DNA of 32,439 bases from Chloroflexota bacterium (GCA_016210565.1 JACQUA010000280.1:1-32439), one strand, 5' to 3'. Shown: positions 24,754 to 32,221, counted from the first letter of the stretch. Numbers and translations: made by a program. The notes: a model not told the origin generated them from the letters alone.

Positions 24754-26088
24754 ATGAAAAAAAATTTCACTCTGGCAATTACCGGTGACTCGATTGTCAA
24801 CCGCCGCCTGTCAATCCACGCCGACGAGCGGTTCCTGTCATTGATCGAGATTCTGCGAGCCGCGGATGTCGCTTACACTCACCTTGAGACCGTGATACAT
24901 GACTACGAGGGAGACGGCGTCTACCCGGCAGCCGAAAGCGGCTGGACGTGGATGCGGTCGCCCCGGTTTGTGGCGGATGAGCTCAAGTGGGCCGGGTTTG
25001 ACATCGTGTCTCACGCTTCGAACCATTGTCTGGACTACTCCTATGGTGGTCTTTTTTCCACCTTGAAGGCCTTGGACGAGGCAGGACTGCCGCACGCCGG
25101 CACCGGGCGCGACCTGGGGGAAGCCAGGGAACCGGCGTACCTCGATACTCCAGGGGGAAGAATAGCCCTCGTATCCATGAGTTCTTCGTATGTTAGCTGG
25201 GCCAGGGCGGGAGAAAGAAGGCGAGACGTAGAAGGCAGACCCGGTCTTAACCCGCTGAGGTACTATTATGTCGCCGATGTTCCGACTCTCGAAATGGTCA
25301 AGGAAGTCGCCTTCAGGCTCGGATGGAACATTTCAAATCCGGGCGGCGCCTGGTGGTTCAACCCTCCAGGGGCCAGCAAGGATCCCGTCATAAAGATAGT
25401 GGAAACAAAGGGACCCGGGGTGTCCACAGCAGTTGACGACGATGACGCCGAGGGCAATCTCCGGTCGATCAGGGATGCGGCAAGGCAAGCCGATTATGTC
25501 CTGGTCCACCTCCATAATCATGAGTGGAATCCAGCAGGGTCTCTGAGCGTACCCCCGACATTCGTCCCTCCCTTTGCCAGAGCCTGCATCGAAGCCGGCG
25601 CGGACGTCTTTGTCGCCGAGGGAAGCCATTCTCCGCTGAGAGGAATAGAAATCTATAACGGCAAGCCGATTTTCTACGATCCGGGGGACTTCATGTTCAT
25701 GTCGGACACGGTCACGAGACTTCCCGCCGACTTCTATTCCCGGATGGGATTCGGACCCGGCACCAGGTGGGACGCCAGGCCGGCGGACGGCTTTGAGGCT
25801 CGAAAAGTCCAGCCGCCGAAACTGAATCCTCGCCGCGATCCTTCGCCCGCCAAGAGCGCCGTTGTCGGGATATGTTCGCTGGGAGACGAAGGTGCGCTCA
25901 AGGATTTGAGGCTGTATCCCATAGTCCTGGGGCATGAGCCGCGTTCGAAAAAGGGACTTCCGATGCTGGCCGGGGCCGGAATGGCCGGAACGATCATCAA
26001 GCGCGTGGCGGAGTTGTCCGCCCCATTCGGAACGACGATAGACTTCGTTGACGGGGCAGGAGTGGTCCGACTGGCGCTACCACCGTAG
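24754..26088 (+). CDS. Divergent CapA-like (PGA_cap) protein, copy 5
   Basis: A 444-residue CapA-family protein of a different subfamily from copies 1-4. It has ITGDS (Asp12), THLET (Glu45), SHASNHCLDYS (Asn90, His91, Asp94), the HLHNHE motif (252-257) that replaces HWG in this subfamily, then AEGSHSPLRGIEIYNGKPIF and GDF. The subfamily norm is GHGPH and GNF; here Glu replaces the first His of GHGPH, and Asp replaces Asn. The active site is therefore altered. Also unlike copies 1-4 it carries an insertion around 160-230. The start at 24754 gives a conventional beginning; GAGGTG lies 13 bases upstream, which is long, and a TTG at 24730 is possible. The stop codon TAG lies inside an intergenic repeat. 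The TctC-type receptor gene follows. Confidence 0.8.
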   Translation: MKKNFTLAITGDSIVNRRLSIHADERFLSLIEILRAADVAYTHLETVIHDYEGDGVYPAAESGWTWMRSPRFVADELKWAGFDIVSHASNHCLDYSYGGLFSTLKALDEAGLPHAGTGRDLGEAREPAYLDTPGGRIALVSMSSSYVSWARAGERRRDVEGRPGLNPLRYYYVADVPTLEMVKEVAFRLGWNISNPGGAWWFNPPGASKDPVIKIVETKGPGVSTAVDDDDAEGNLRSIRDAARQADYVLVHLHNHEWNPAGSLSVPPTFVPPFARACIEAGADVFVAEGSHSPLRGIEIYNGKPIFYDPGDFMFMSDTVTRLPADFYSRMGFGPGTRWDARPADGFEARKVQPPKLNPRRDPSPAKSAVVGICSLGDEGALKDLRLYPIVLGHEPRSKKGLPMLAGAGMAGTIIKRVAELSAPFGTTIDFVDGAGVVRLALPP

Positions 26089-26142
26089 GGGCGAACCCAT
26101 GGGTTCGCCCGCCGGCGGGCAGACACCGGGTCTGCCCCTACG
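26083..26142. repeat. Double-hairpin intergenic repeat, copy 3 (complete)
   Basis: Outer inverted repeat GTAGGGGC...GCCCCTAC. Inside, GGGCGAACCC-AT-GGGTTCGCCC and GGGCAGAC...GTCTGCCC are each perfect palindromes. The TAG of the element's GTAGGGGC end is the stop codon of the CapA-like copy 5 gene, so the element inserted into or against the 3' end of the gene. Confidence 0.8.
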
Positions 26143-26160
26143 CAGTGCCGGTTGGCCACC

Positions 26161-26266
26161 GTAGCGGCAGGGCTTGCCCCTATCGCACACCGGCGACCGC
26201 AAGCGTCGCCGCTACAGGCCTTCCGGGTTTGCAGTAGGTCCAACGCTCACAGGCGGGACGCCTGTG
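26161..26266. repeat. Second nested hairpin repeat and CACAGGCG hairpin
   Basis: At 26161-26215 the ends GTAGCGGC and GCCGCTAC enclose GGGC-TT-GCCC and CGGCGAC...GTCGCCG, the same design as the neighbouring GTAGGGGC element but a different sequence. At 26248-26266 lies a perfect hairpin CACAGGCG-GGA-CGCCTGTG. The gap before the TctC-type receptor gene is thus almost all foldback sequence. Confidence 0.7.
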
Positions 26267-26321
26267 GCACTGGTATTCTTCGAGCGATCTTTTACTTTGG
26301 TAAGTCAGGAGGTCTAAACCA

Positions 26322-27518
26322 ATGAAGAGCTATCTCGCCAGCTTATTCAGTTTTGTCCTGCTCGCGGGAGTGGTAGTTGCCTGCCAATCCCAACCTGCGG
26401 CGACTCCGGGGTCAACGCCGGCAGCAGGTCGAACGCCTTCGCCCGCAACCCCGGAAGCAAAAGCTACACCCACGTCCATCCCTGCGGCCAAACCCACGTC
26501 GGTACCAGGGACGCCGGCCGCAACGCCCCCGGGAGCAAGTCCTTACTACCAGGGAAAGACCATTGAGATGGTGGTTGCCTCGGCTGCCGGAGGGCCTTCG
26601 GATATGCACGGCCGGGCTCTGGCGGCCTTCCTGCCCCAATACTTGCCGGGGAACCCGAAAGTAATTATCCGCAACGTGCCTGGCGGCGGCGGTTCAGTGG
26701 CCGTCAACAGTTTCTATAACAAGGCCAAGCCTGATGGTCTCTCCTTGCTCGTCAGCGGCACCTCTGCCTTCACCGACCAGAAACTGGGTCTGGACATCGT
26801 CAACTACGACTTGAGAAAGCTGCGCTTTATCGAGAGCCTGGCGAGGTCCGGTCAGGTGCTGATAATTCGCAAGGATGCGCTGCCAAGACTGACCGATCTC
26901 AGGGCCCCAGCCGTAGTCCTGGGCTGCAGGGAGGCCACCGAGGCGTATCAGGGCATGACGCTCTGGGGCAGGGAATTCCTGGGATGGAACATCCGCTGGA
27001 TTCTGGGATTTGCCGGAGTTGCAGAACTTGAATTGGCCTTGCGGCGTGGCGAAGTAGATATGATGGCCACGTCGACCGACACCCTCCTCAGCCGGCTCAG
27101 GGCCGAGGGCGTTGCAGAGCTTATCGCTCAGTTGGGCTCTTTGCAGAAAGATAAGTGGGTACCACGCTCCGATTTTCCCGAAGTGCCGGTCTTCGGGAAT
27201 TTCCTCATAGATAAGGGTGTCAAAGGAGTACCCTGGGAGGCCTACAAATCATGGATAACCCCTGACTCGGCGCTGGACCGGTGGCTGGCGGCGCCCCCGG
27301 GTACCCCTGATACCGTTGCGTCCCTCCTGGTTGAGGCGATCAAAGAAATGGCTAAGAATCCCAAATTCGATGAGATGATCAAAAAGACAATATCTCCCGT
27401 GTATACTATGAGCTATGGGGAAGACGTATCGGACATAGTTAAGGGACTCTTGAATTCACCCCCGGAAGTCATCGAATATCCCCTGCAACTCCAGAGGAAG
27501 TTCGGCATCACGCGTTGA
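26322..27518 (+). CDS. TctC/Bug-type tripartite tricarboxylate transporter receptor lipoprotein
   Basis: A 398-residue extracellular receptor. Signal peptide ends GVVVAC (Cys21), followed by an unusually long Ala/Pro/Thr linker to about residue 74, then the TctC/Bug fold: GKTIEMVVASAAGGPSDMHG with the AGG/D signature, the NVPGGGGSVAVN loop (about residues 119-130) and a C-terminal domain with PPGTPDTV. The family binds carboxylates for TctAB secondary transporters. No tctA or tctB is in the window. AGGAGG lies 9 bases before the ATG. It differs in family from the five ABC-type receptors here, so the island draws on at least two transport systems. TctC-like genes often sit beside MmgE/PrpD genes in other bacteria, which fits carboxylic-acid use. 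Confidence 0.88.
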   Translation: MKSYLASLFSFVLLAGVVVACQSQPAATPGSTPAAGRTPSPATPEAKATPTSIPAAKPTSVPGTPAATPPGASPYYQGKTIEMVVASAAGGPSDMHGRALAAFLPQYLPGNPKVIIRNVPGGGGSVAVNSFYNKAKPDGLSLLVSGTSAFTDQKLGLDIVNYDLRKLRFIESLARSGQVLIIRKDALPRLTDLRAPAVVLGCREATEAYQGMTLWGREFLGWNIRWILGFAGVAELELALRRGEVDMMATSTDTLLSRLRAEGVAELIAQLGSLQKDKWVPRSDFPEVPVFGNFLIDKGVKGVPWEAYKSWITPDSALDRWLAAPPGTPDTVASLLVEAIKEMAKNPKFDEMIKKTISPVYTMSYGEDVSDIVKGLLNSPPEVIEYPLQLQRKFGITR

Positions 27519-27559
27519 CGAGACAAGGCGCTTAATCCTGCGCTTCGAGGAGCACTCGG

Positions 27560-27820
27560 AAAATGTCACCCTGAGCCGGAAGCCTGAGCGAAGCGAAGGC
27601 GCAGGCGAAGGGTCTTTGTCCACCAGCCTGAAAGAACTTGTCCTGAGCGAAGCGAAGCATTCTTCGACTCTCCCGATCCAATCAGGACTGGCGCTCGTCT
27701 TCGCTTTCAATGACATCGACGATAGTGGCCCAGGAGTCCCCCGCCTTCCATGTCATTCCATGCGTCCGGCAGCGTTTCGTGCGGCCTACTGAAGCTCAGA
27801 ATGACATTTTCATCCTTCAA
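27560..27820. repeat. Large intergenic repeat block (GAGCGAAGCGAAG family), several units
   Basis: Repeat words in both orientations: AATGTCACCCTGAGCCGGAA, CCTGAGCGAAGCGAAGG, CAGGCGAAGGGTCTTTGTCC, CTGAGCGAAGCGAAGCATTC, and finally GCTCAGAATGACATTTTCAT at about 27796-27815. The last word is shared with position 79-98. At least two or three units are placed head to tail or inverted. No gene is visible between the TctC-type gene and the methyltransferase remnant. Confidence 0.7.
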
Positions 27821-27841
27821 CGTGCGCCAATGGCGCATGGA

Positions 27842-28109
27842 GGATTGTCACTCATCTGTGACCCCAAAGCCAGTCACTATCTGAAAGTATTGCTCGACGC
27901 GATATCCGGCGCGAGTAACTTCAAGAGGGAGACAATATTGAAAAGGACCAGCGCCCATTCGGGATCGAAACGCTGGGGGCCGGTTCACGATGTGATCCTG
28001 TTCTACGAAAGGGTCTGATTTCGTGTGGAACACGGTTTTTCAGGATTACTCTCAAGACTACGTCGAAAGTTTCTACCGCCATTCTGACGACGAGGCCGTT
28101 TCCGCGTAG
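27842..28109 (+). pseudogene. Remnant of a beta-class DNA adenine/cytosine methyltransferase (frameshifted)
   Basis: A fragment of about 90 codons. Frame 1 gives GGLSLICDPKASHYLKVLLD and then NFKRETILKRTSAHSGSKRW and GPVHDVILFYER, the well-known segment after the DPPY motif in N4/N6 DNA methyltransferases (DPTASHYLK, IIWKRTSAHSD, HDVILFY). A one-base slip at about 28011-28013 then moves to the next frame, which continues SDFVWNTVFQDYSQDYVESF and YRHSDDEA to a stop at 28107-28109. Both the N-terminal part with DPPY and the C-terminal SAM-binding part are missing. So this is a broken, truncated gene left from a restriction-modification or methylase system. It borders the repeat block and a TGCGCCA-A-TGGCGCA hairpin at 27823-27837. 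Confidence 0.82.
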
Positions 28110-28139
28110 GGGATGCGCTGACGAGGCCATCTTGATTTA

Positions 28140-28525
28140 GGCCAGGGAAACTTGTAAGCCGAGTTCTGTATCCCGATGAAATCGGGATGATGACCATCTA
28201 TCTAGCCCCGATGTTACCATCGGGGTCAAGCGACCAACCCGAGGACAGGTCGGGCTCCTTAAGTCCTCCTATTTGGTCTTGCTCCGGGCGGGGTTTGCCC
28301 GGCCGTCCGGTCACCCGGACGCCGGTGAGCTCTTACCTCACCATTTCACCCTTGTCCCGACCAAAGTCGGGACGGTATGTTTCTGTGGCACTTTCCGTAG
28401 GGTTACCCCTCCCCCGCGTTACGGGGCGCCCTGCCCGATGGAGCTCGGACTTTCCTCTCCGCCCGCGACGAATCCCGATAAATCGGGATGAATCGGGACG
28501 CAGCGGCCATCCCGTCTCCCTGGCC
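28140..28525 (-). ncRNA. rnpB: RNase P RNA (class A)
   Basis: Minus-strand catalytic RNA that trims tRNA 5' ends. Conserved core is clear when read on the minus strand: GAGGAAAGTCCGAGCTCC (P4 and flank), AGGGTGAAATGGTGAGGTAA and GAGCTCACCGG (CRII-III), AGATAGATGGTC (P4 3' half) and ACAGAACTCGGCTTAC near the 3' end. The ends pair as P1: GGCCAGGGA at the 5' end with TCCCTGGCC at the 3' end, which sets the limits at about 28525 and 28140, giving 386 nt. A long open frame on the other strand (28187-28873) is a chance product of this structure. Three peripheral helices are built from TCCCGA/TCGGGA hairpins (see findings). Confidence 0.96.
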
Positions 28526-28533
28526 CAGGTTCC

Positions 28534-28562
28534 AATCTACTACAAAACGGCGCCGGTGTCAA
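28534..28562 (-). promoter_or_regulatory. Promoter of rnpB
   Basis: On the minus strand TTGACA (28562-28557) and TAGATT (28539-28534) are 17 bases apart. The expected start, about 7 bases past the -10 box, falls at 28526-28527, which agrees with the P1 helix boundary of the RNA. The -35 box is a perfect consensus. Confidence 0.75.
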
Positions 28563-28663
28563 ACCGGTTGACACGGCCACGGAAACAGAATATCATGGTC
28601 TCGGTCACCCGTCCCAGGCAATCCGGTCACGTCCGTCTGACGCCATTATTGAGGACGAGAAGA

Positions 28664-28873
28664 ATGAGCCGCCGCAGCCTGAAGGGTCTGGTCTTACCGG
28701 CATTCGTTGCCGCGCTGCTCATCTCCCCGGCGCTTTTTTTGCCGGAAGCGCTGCTTCCCGGGCAGTCTGCACCGGGCCAAAGGAATGCCCGCCCTGGCAG
28801 AGAAGGCAGAACGTATGAGCATTCTCCGGTTCGCGCAGCCACCCCTCTTCCCCCCCCGCCCGGCTGTGCTTAA
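28664..28873 (+). CDS. Possible small secreted or membrane peptide (doubtful)
   Basis: A 70-codon frame beginning MSRRSLKGLVLPAFVAALLI, with a basic start and a hydrophobic stretch that could be a signal or anchor, then a Pro/Arg-rich tail. GAGGA lies about 9 bases before the ATG. There is no family I recognise, and the tail composition looks like GC-rich non-coding sequence. It could be a remnant of a lipoprotein signal peptide or no gene at all. Confidence 0.2.
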   Translation: MSRRSLKGLVLPAFVAALLISPALFLPEALLPGQSAPGQRNARPGREGRTYEHSPVRAATPLPPPPGCA

Positions 28874-28912
28874 CGCACCCTACGCTGCTTTTTGGTTATG
28901 AAGGAGGGAAAA

Positions 28913-30079
28913 ATGAAGACCATGTCAGGACTTATGCCCGCACTATTGACGATGGCCCTTTTCGTGTCCTGCAGCCCGGGTGCGGCCCCGGACGTGAGGG
29001 AGGAGACGACTGTTACCAGGGCTCCGGCCCCGGTTCCGAAAACCGGTCCGGACCAAGCGTGGGAAAACATAGTGGCCGAGGGCAAGAAGGAAGGGACGGT
29101 TTCGGTCTATGCCATCTGGGCGTCGGAGCACCGCACAGCCCTGACCCAGGCTTTCAAAGACCGGTTCGGCATCAACCTGGAGTTCACTCCCTTCGCCCGG
29201 GGGGTCGAGATGGCGGCCAGGGCCCAGCAGGAGAGGACCGGCGGGCTGTACGTGGCAGACCTGTTCGGAGCCGGTTCGTCCACCCTGGTGGCCACCTTGA
29301 AGCCATTGGGACTCCTTGGCCCGGTGGAACCCCTCCTGGTCCTCCCCGAGGTGACTGACGCAAGTTTGTGGACCGGCGGCAAGTTCCCATTCCTGGACGC
29401 CGACAAGATGGCCGTGGGTATGATTGCCAGCAAGAACGCCTACGTCATCTACAACACCGACCTGGTCAAAAAAGGCGAGATCGCCGTCTACAAGGACGTC
29501 CTGAAGCCCCAGTTTAAGGGCAAAATAACCCTGAATGACCCCAGCGTGACCGGTCCGGGCAGTTCTTTCATCGCCAACCTGGCCCTGTATATCTGGAACC
29601 AGGACGAGGCCCTGGAGTTCCTGAGGCAGTTGATAAAGCAGCAGGAGGCCGTGATTCAAAGGGACCCGCGCCTTCACGTGGAAAGCGTGGCCCGCGGGAA
29701 ATTCGCCGTCGGCCTGGCGGCGCAGCCTGAAGTCATGATCGAGCTGGTCAACGCGAAGGCGCCCATCGATGTGGGCATTATCAAGGAAGGGGCTTTTGTA
29801 TCGGCCGGCGCCGGGGCCATCGCGGTACCCTCGAAATTCGCTCATCCCAATGCCGCCAGGGTCTTCGTGAACTGGCTGCTGGGTAAAGAAGGACAGACGG
29901 TCTTTGCCCGGACCAGCGGCAACGCCAGCATGCGCACCGACGTTTCCAGGGAGGGGATACACCCCATGTTCTTCCCCAGCGCCGAGGAAAAGGTTTTCCT
30001 GGACACCGAGGAAGCCGTCCTCTACCGCTCCAAGATCCAGGGGGTGGTGAGGGACTTCGTCCAGGAAGCGATGAAGTAG
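28913..30079 (+). CDS. ABC-type extracellular solute-binding lipoprotein (SBP 5)
   Basis: A 388-residue receptor of the same family as SBP 1-4. Signal peptide ends FVSC (Cys20), linker, WENIVAEGKKEGTVSVYA, VIYNTDLVKKGE, LKPQFKGKITLNDPSVTGPG and HPNAARVFVNWLLGKEGQ. The ATG at 28913 has AAGGAGGG directly upstream; the in-frame GTG-like start at 28892 does not. The VIYNTDLV segment is nearer to the common Fe3+-type binding proteins than the VVNT/VINT forms of its paralogues. It is followed by a hairpin and then the UbiD-family gene 366 bases on. No permease is nearby. Confidence 0.88.
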   Translation: MKTMSGLMPALLTMALFVSCSPGAAPDVREETTVTRAPAPVPKTGPDQAWENIVAEGKKEGTVSVYAIWASEHRTALTQAFKDRFGINLEFTPFARGVEMAARAQQERTGGLYVADLFGAGSSTLVATLKPLGLLGPVEPLLVLPEVTDASLWTGGKFPFLDADKMAVGMIASKNAYVIYNTDLVKKGEIAVYKDVLKPQFKGKITLNDPSVTGPGSSFIANLALYIWNQDEALEFLRQLIKQQEAVIQRDPRLHVESVARGKFAVGLAAQPEVMIELVNAKAPIDVGIIKEGAFVSAGAGAIAVPSKFAHPNAARVFVNWLLGKEGQTVFARTSGNASMRTDVSREGIHPMFFPSAEEKVFLDTEEAVLYRSKIQGVVRDFVQEAMK

Positions 30080-30091
30080 ATTGGCCCGGTA

Positions 30092-30113
30092 CGACAGGCC
30101 GCCGTGCCTGTCG
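30092..30113 (+). terminator. Stable hairpin after SBP 5; possible terminator
   Basis: Perfect 8-base stem CGACAGGC-CGCCGT-GCCTGTCG starting 13 bases after the stop codon. There is no T-run after it, so if it ends transcription it does so without the classic intrinsic form. It may instead stabilise the mRNA. Confidence 0.4.
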
Positions 30114-30445
30114 GGGCCTGAAATACTCCCACTCCTGAAAAACGCGCAGCGGAGGCCGGGGCGCGCCGCGCCCTGCCGCTGCGTGCCCCGCAGGGGCGAA
30201 GCCGCGGTTTCGCCCGCTGCGCTGAGGCACACCCCGCCCAGGCGAGAGACCCGCCTTGTCCGGACGGTTTGTCCCTATCCCCGGCTGGCGGCACGCCGGC
30301 TTTCCAGGAAGCCGGAATTCAGGCTATAATCCACTGGCCAAACGGCCCTTCCCCCTTTTTGCGAAATTGGGATTGAGGGGAAATCCCCCTTAATCCCCCT
30401 TTTTCAAAGGGGGAGAGAAACGCATTCAGAAGGAGCATACGACCC
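30114..30445. other. Intergenic region with promoter-like box and foldback repeats before the UbiD gene
   Basis: No gene is seen. Features: hairpin CCGGCTT-TCCAGG-AAGCCGG (30296-30315); an exact TATAAT at 30325-30330 with a weak -35-like TTCCAG 17 bases upstream; the repeated words AATCCCCCTTAATCCCCCTT and a perfect hairpin TCCCCCTTT-TTC-AAAGGGGGA (30394-30414). The last is a type of foldback often scattered in such genomes. The UbiD-family transcript may start near 30337. Confidence 0.5.
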
Positions 30446-31873
30446 GTGAACGACCTCAGAACCTGGCTGGCCGATGTGGCCGAAATGGGAGAACTCAAAA
30501 AGGTGGACGGGGCTGACTGGGACCTGGAAATCGGCGCCATCACCATGTTGAGCTGGGCCAGACGCGACCGCCCGGCTCTCCTCTTTGACCATATCAAAGG
30601 CTATCCCGCGGGATTCCGCGTCCTCACCGGCTCCACATCGACGCCCAACCGCGTCGCCCTGACCCTCCATCTGCCAAAGGTCGCATCCACGCGTGAGCTG
30701 GTCACCTTGCTGCGCGAAAAGCTCAATACCTGGGTAGATAAGCACAAAGAGTATTCGCCAAAGATCGTCTCCAGGGGCCCGGCCCTGGAGAACATCCAGG
30801 CAGGCGACAAAGTCAACCTCCTCCAGTTCCCCATTCCCAAGTTCCACGAAGAGGACGGCGGGAGGTACATCGGCACGGGGGATGCCGTCATCACCAGAGA
30901 CCCGGACACCGGGGAAATCAACGTTGGCACCTACCGCATGCAGCTTTTCGACGAAAAGACGGCGGGCCTTTTCATGGTTCCGGGACGCCACGGACGGGTG
31001 CACTACGAGAAGTACTTCGCCCGGAACCAGCCCTGTCCGGTGGTGGTCTCCATCGGGCATCATCCCCTTATTTTCCGCGTCGCCTCCAACGAAATGCCGG
31101 CCGGCGCCGAAATGGGCGTGATAGGGGCCATCCAGGGAAGCCCCCTGGAAGTGATTATCGATGAGCTGACCGGACTGCCGTTCCCTGCCCACAGTGAGAT
31201 CGTCCTGGCCGGCTGGTGCCGGCCGGGTAACAAGAGGCTGGAAGGACCGTTCGGCGAGTGGACCGGCTACTACGCCAGCAAGCCGGACCCGGCGCCGGTT
31301 TTCGAGGTGGAAAGGGTCTACCACCGCAACGATCCCATCCTGCTGGGGTCTCCTCCCGGCCGCGCCCCCAGCGATTCCAGCTATTTCAGCGCCGTGATGC
31401 GGAGCGCCCTGCTCCAGAAGTACCTTTCCGACGCCGGTGTGCCCGATGTCCGGGCCGTCTGGGCCAGCGAGGAAGGCGGCACCCAGCTTATCATCACCTC
31501 GATCAAACAGCGGTACGCCGGCCACGCCAAACAGGCGGCGATCCTGACCTCCCAGAGCAGCATCGGGACCAACCTGGGACGGTATGTCATCGTGGTGGAT
31601 GAAGACATCGAGCCCAGCAACCTCCAGGAGGTCCTGTGGGCAGTCTGCACCCGTTCCGATCCGGAGAAGGACATCGACATCCTGCGGCGGACGAGGAGCA
31701 ACCCCCTCGACCCCATGCTGCGCCGGCCGGCGAAAGGCGGCCTCTTCAACTCCGTGGCCATCATCGACGCCTGCAAACCCTTCGAATGGAAAGACGAGTT
31801 CCCCCAGGAAATCAGCATCAGCCCGGAATTGATCGCAAAGGTCAAGCAAAAGTTCGGTGAGATAGTCGGCTGA
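30446..31873 (+). CDS. UbiD-family prenyl-FMN-dependent (de)carboxylase
   Basis: A 475-residue cytoplasmic enzyme that would add or remove CO2 on an unsaturated or aromatic acid using prenylated FMN. Catalytic residues of the family are visible: Arg164 in INVGTYRMQ, and Glu266/Glu271 in LEGPFGEWTGYY, matching the Arg and two Glu that are essential in characterised members such as Fdc1. Length fits the family (about 450-500). GTG start with AAGGAG 10 bases upstream. The usual partner UbiX, which makes the cofactor, is not in the window. No ubiquinone or menaquinone genes are near, so a catabolic role on aromatic or acrylic-type acids is more likely than quinone synthesis. It stands at the end of the cluster with its own promoter-like region. 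Confidence 0.92.
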   Translation: MNDLRTWLADVAEMGELKKVDGADWDLEIGAITMLSWARRDRPALLFDHIKGYPAGFRVLTGSTSTPNRVALTLHLPKVASTRELVTLLREKLNTWVDKHKEYSPKIVSRGPALENIQAGDKVNLLQFPIPKFHEEDGGRYIGTGDAVITRDPDTGEINVGTYRMQLFDEKTAGLFMVPGRHGRVHYEKYFARNQPCPVVVSIGHHPLIFRVASNEMPAGAEMGVIGAIQGSPLEVIIDELTGLPFPAHSEIVLAGWCRPGNKRLEGPFGEWTGYYASKPDPAPVFEVERVYHRNDPILLGSPPGRAPSDSSYFSAVMRSALLQKYLSDAGVPDVRAVWASEEGGTQLIITSIKQRYAGHAKQAAILTSQSSIGTNLGRYVIVVDEDIEPSNLQEVLWAVCTRSDPEKDIDILRRTRSNPLDPMLRRPAKGGLFNSVAIIDACKPFEWKDEFPQEISISPELIAKVKQKFGEIVG

Positions 31874-32005
31874 AGCAAGTTACGAACGGGGCATGGAATC
31901 CGCCGTAGCCGCAATCCTTCAGTCTGCGCACGCCTTGTATAAGCGCAGGTAGGCTGTGCTTTAGTGGAGCCAGACCACCACTCAGTTGGCAAAGAGGAGG
32001 TCTTG

Positions 32006-32221
32006 ATGGAATATAGACCAGGTCTAAAACTAATCGGGTGTGGCGTCTTGATGCTCATAGTGGGGGGAATCATTACCGGCCTAACTTACGCGGCGGCATC
32101 CCGGCATCCGGAGGGGGGAATCTACATCGTAACAAGGGGGCTGTTCTTCTGGGGTGTCATAAATATCATCATAGGAATAGTCAAATGGCTTATAGGAATA
32201 GTCAAATGGCCTAAAGGATGA
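32006..32221 (+). CDS. Small two-helix membrane protein with a C-terminal 7-residue tandem repeat
   Basis: A 71-residue protein with two hydrophobic segments: LIGCGVLMLIVGGIITGLTY near 8-27, and LFFWGVINIIIGIVKWLIGI near 45-64. It ends IGIVKWL-IGIVKWP-KG. The repeat is exact in DNA: a 21-base unit at 32171-32191 is repeated at 32192-32212 with one change. The ATG at 32006 is chosen because GAGGAGG lies 5 bases upstream. No family recognised. An earlier in-frame start at 31964 lacks this support. Confidence 0.7.
   Translation: MEYRPGLKLIGCGVLMLIVGGIITGLTYAAASRHPEGGIYIVTRGLFFWGVINIIIGIVKWLIGIVKWPKG

Noticed and set aside
28011..28109. Programmed frameshift in the methyltransferase fragment
   Set aside because: Both ends of the enzyme are missing, so decay is simpler than recoding.
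28187..28873. 228-codon open frame on the + strand
   Set aside because: Its first half is antisense to the RNase P RNA gene, whose conserved core and end pairing are unmistakable. The translation has no family features. Only the tail from 28664 is kept, as a doubtful small peptide.
28943..30232. 429-codon open frame on the minus strand
   Set aside because: It lies opposite SBP 5, which has signal peptide, lipobox and family motifs. No recognisable domain on the minus strand.
30404..31849. 481-codon open frame on the minus strand
   Set aside because: It is antisense to the UbiD-family gene, which has all catalytic motifs. The long frame is a by-product of GC-rich codon use.
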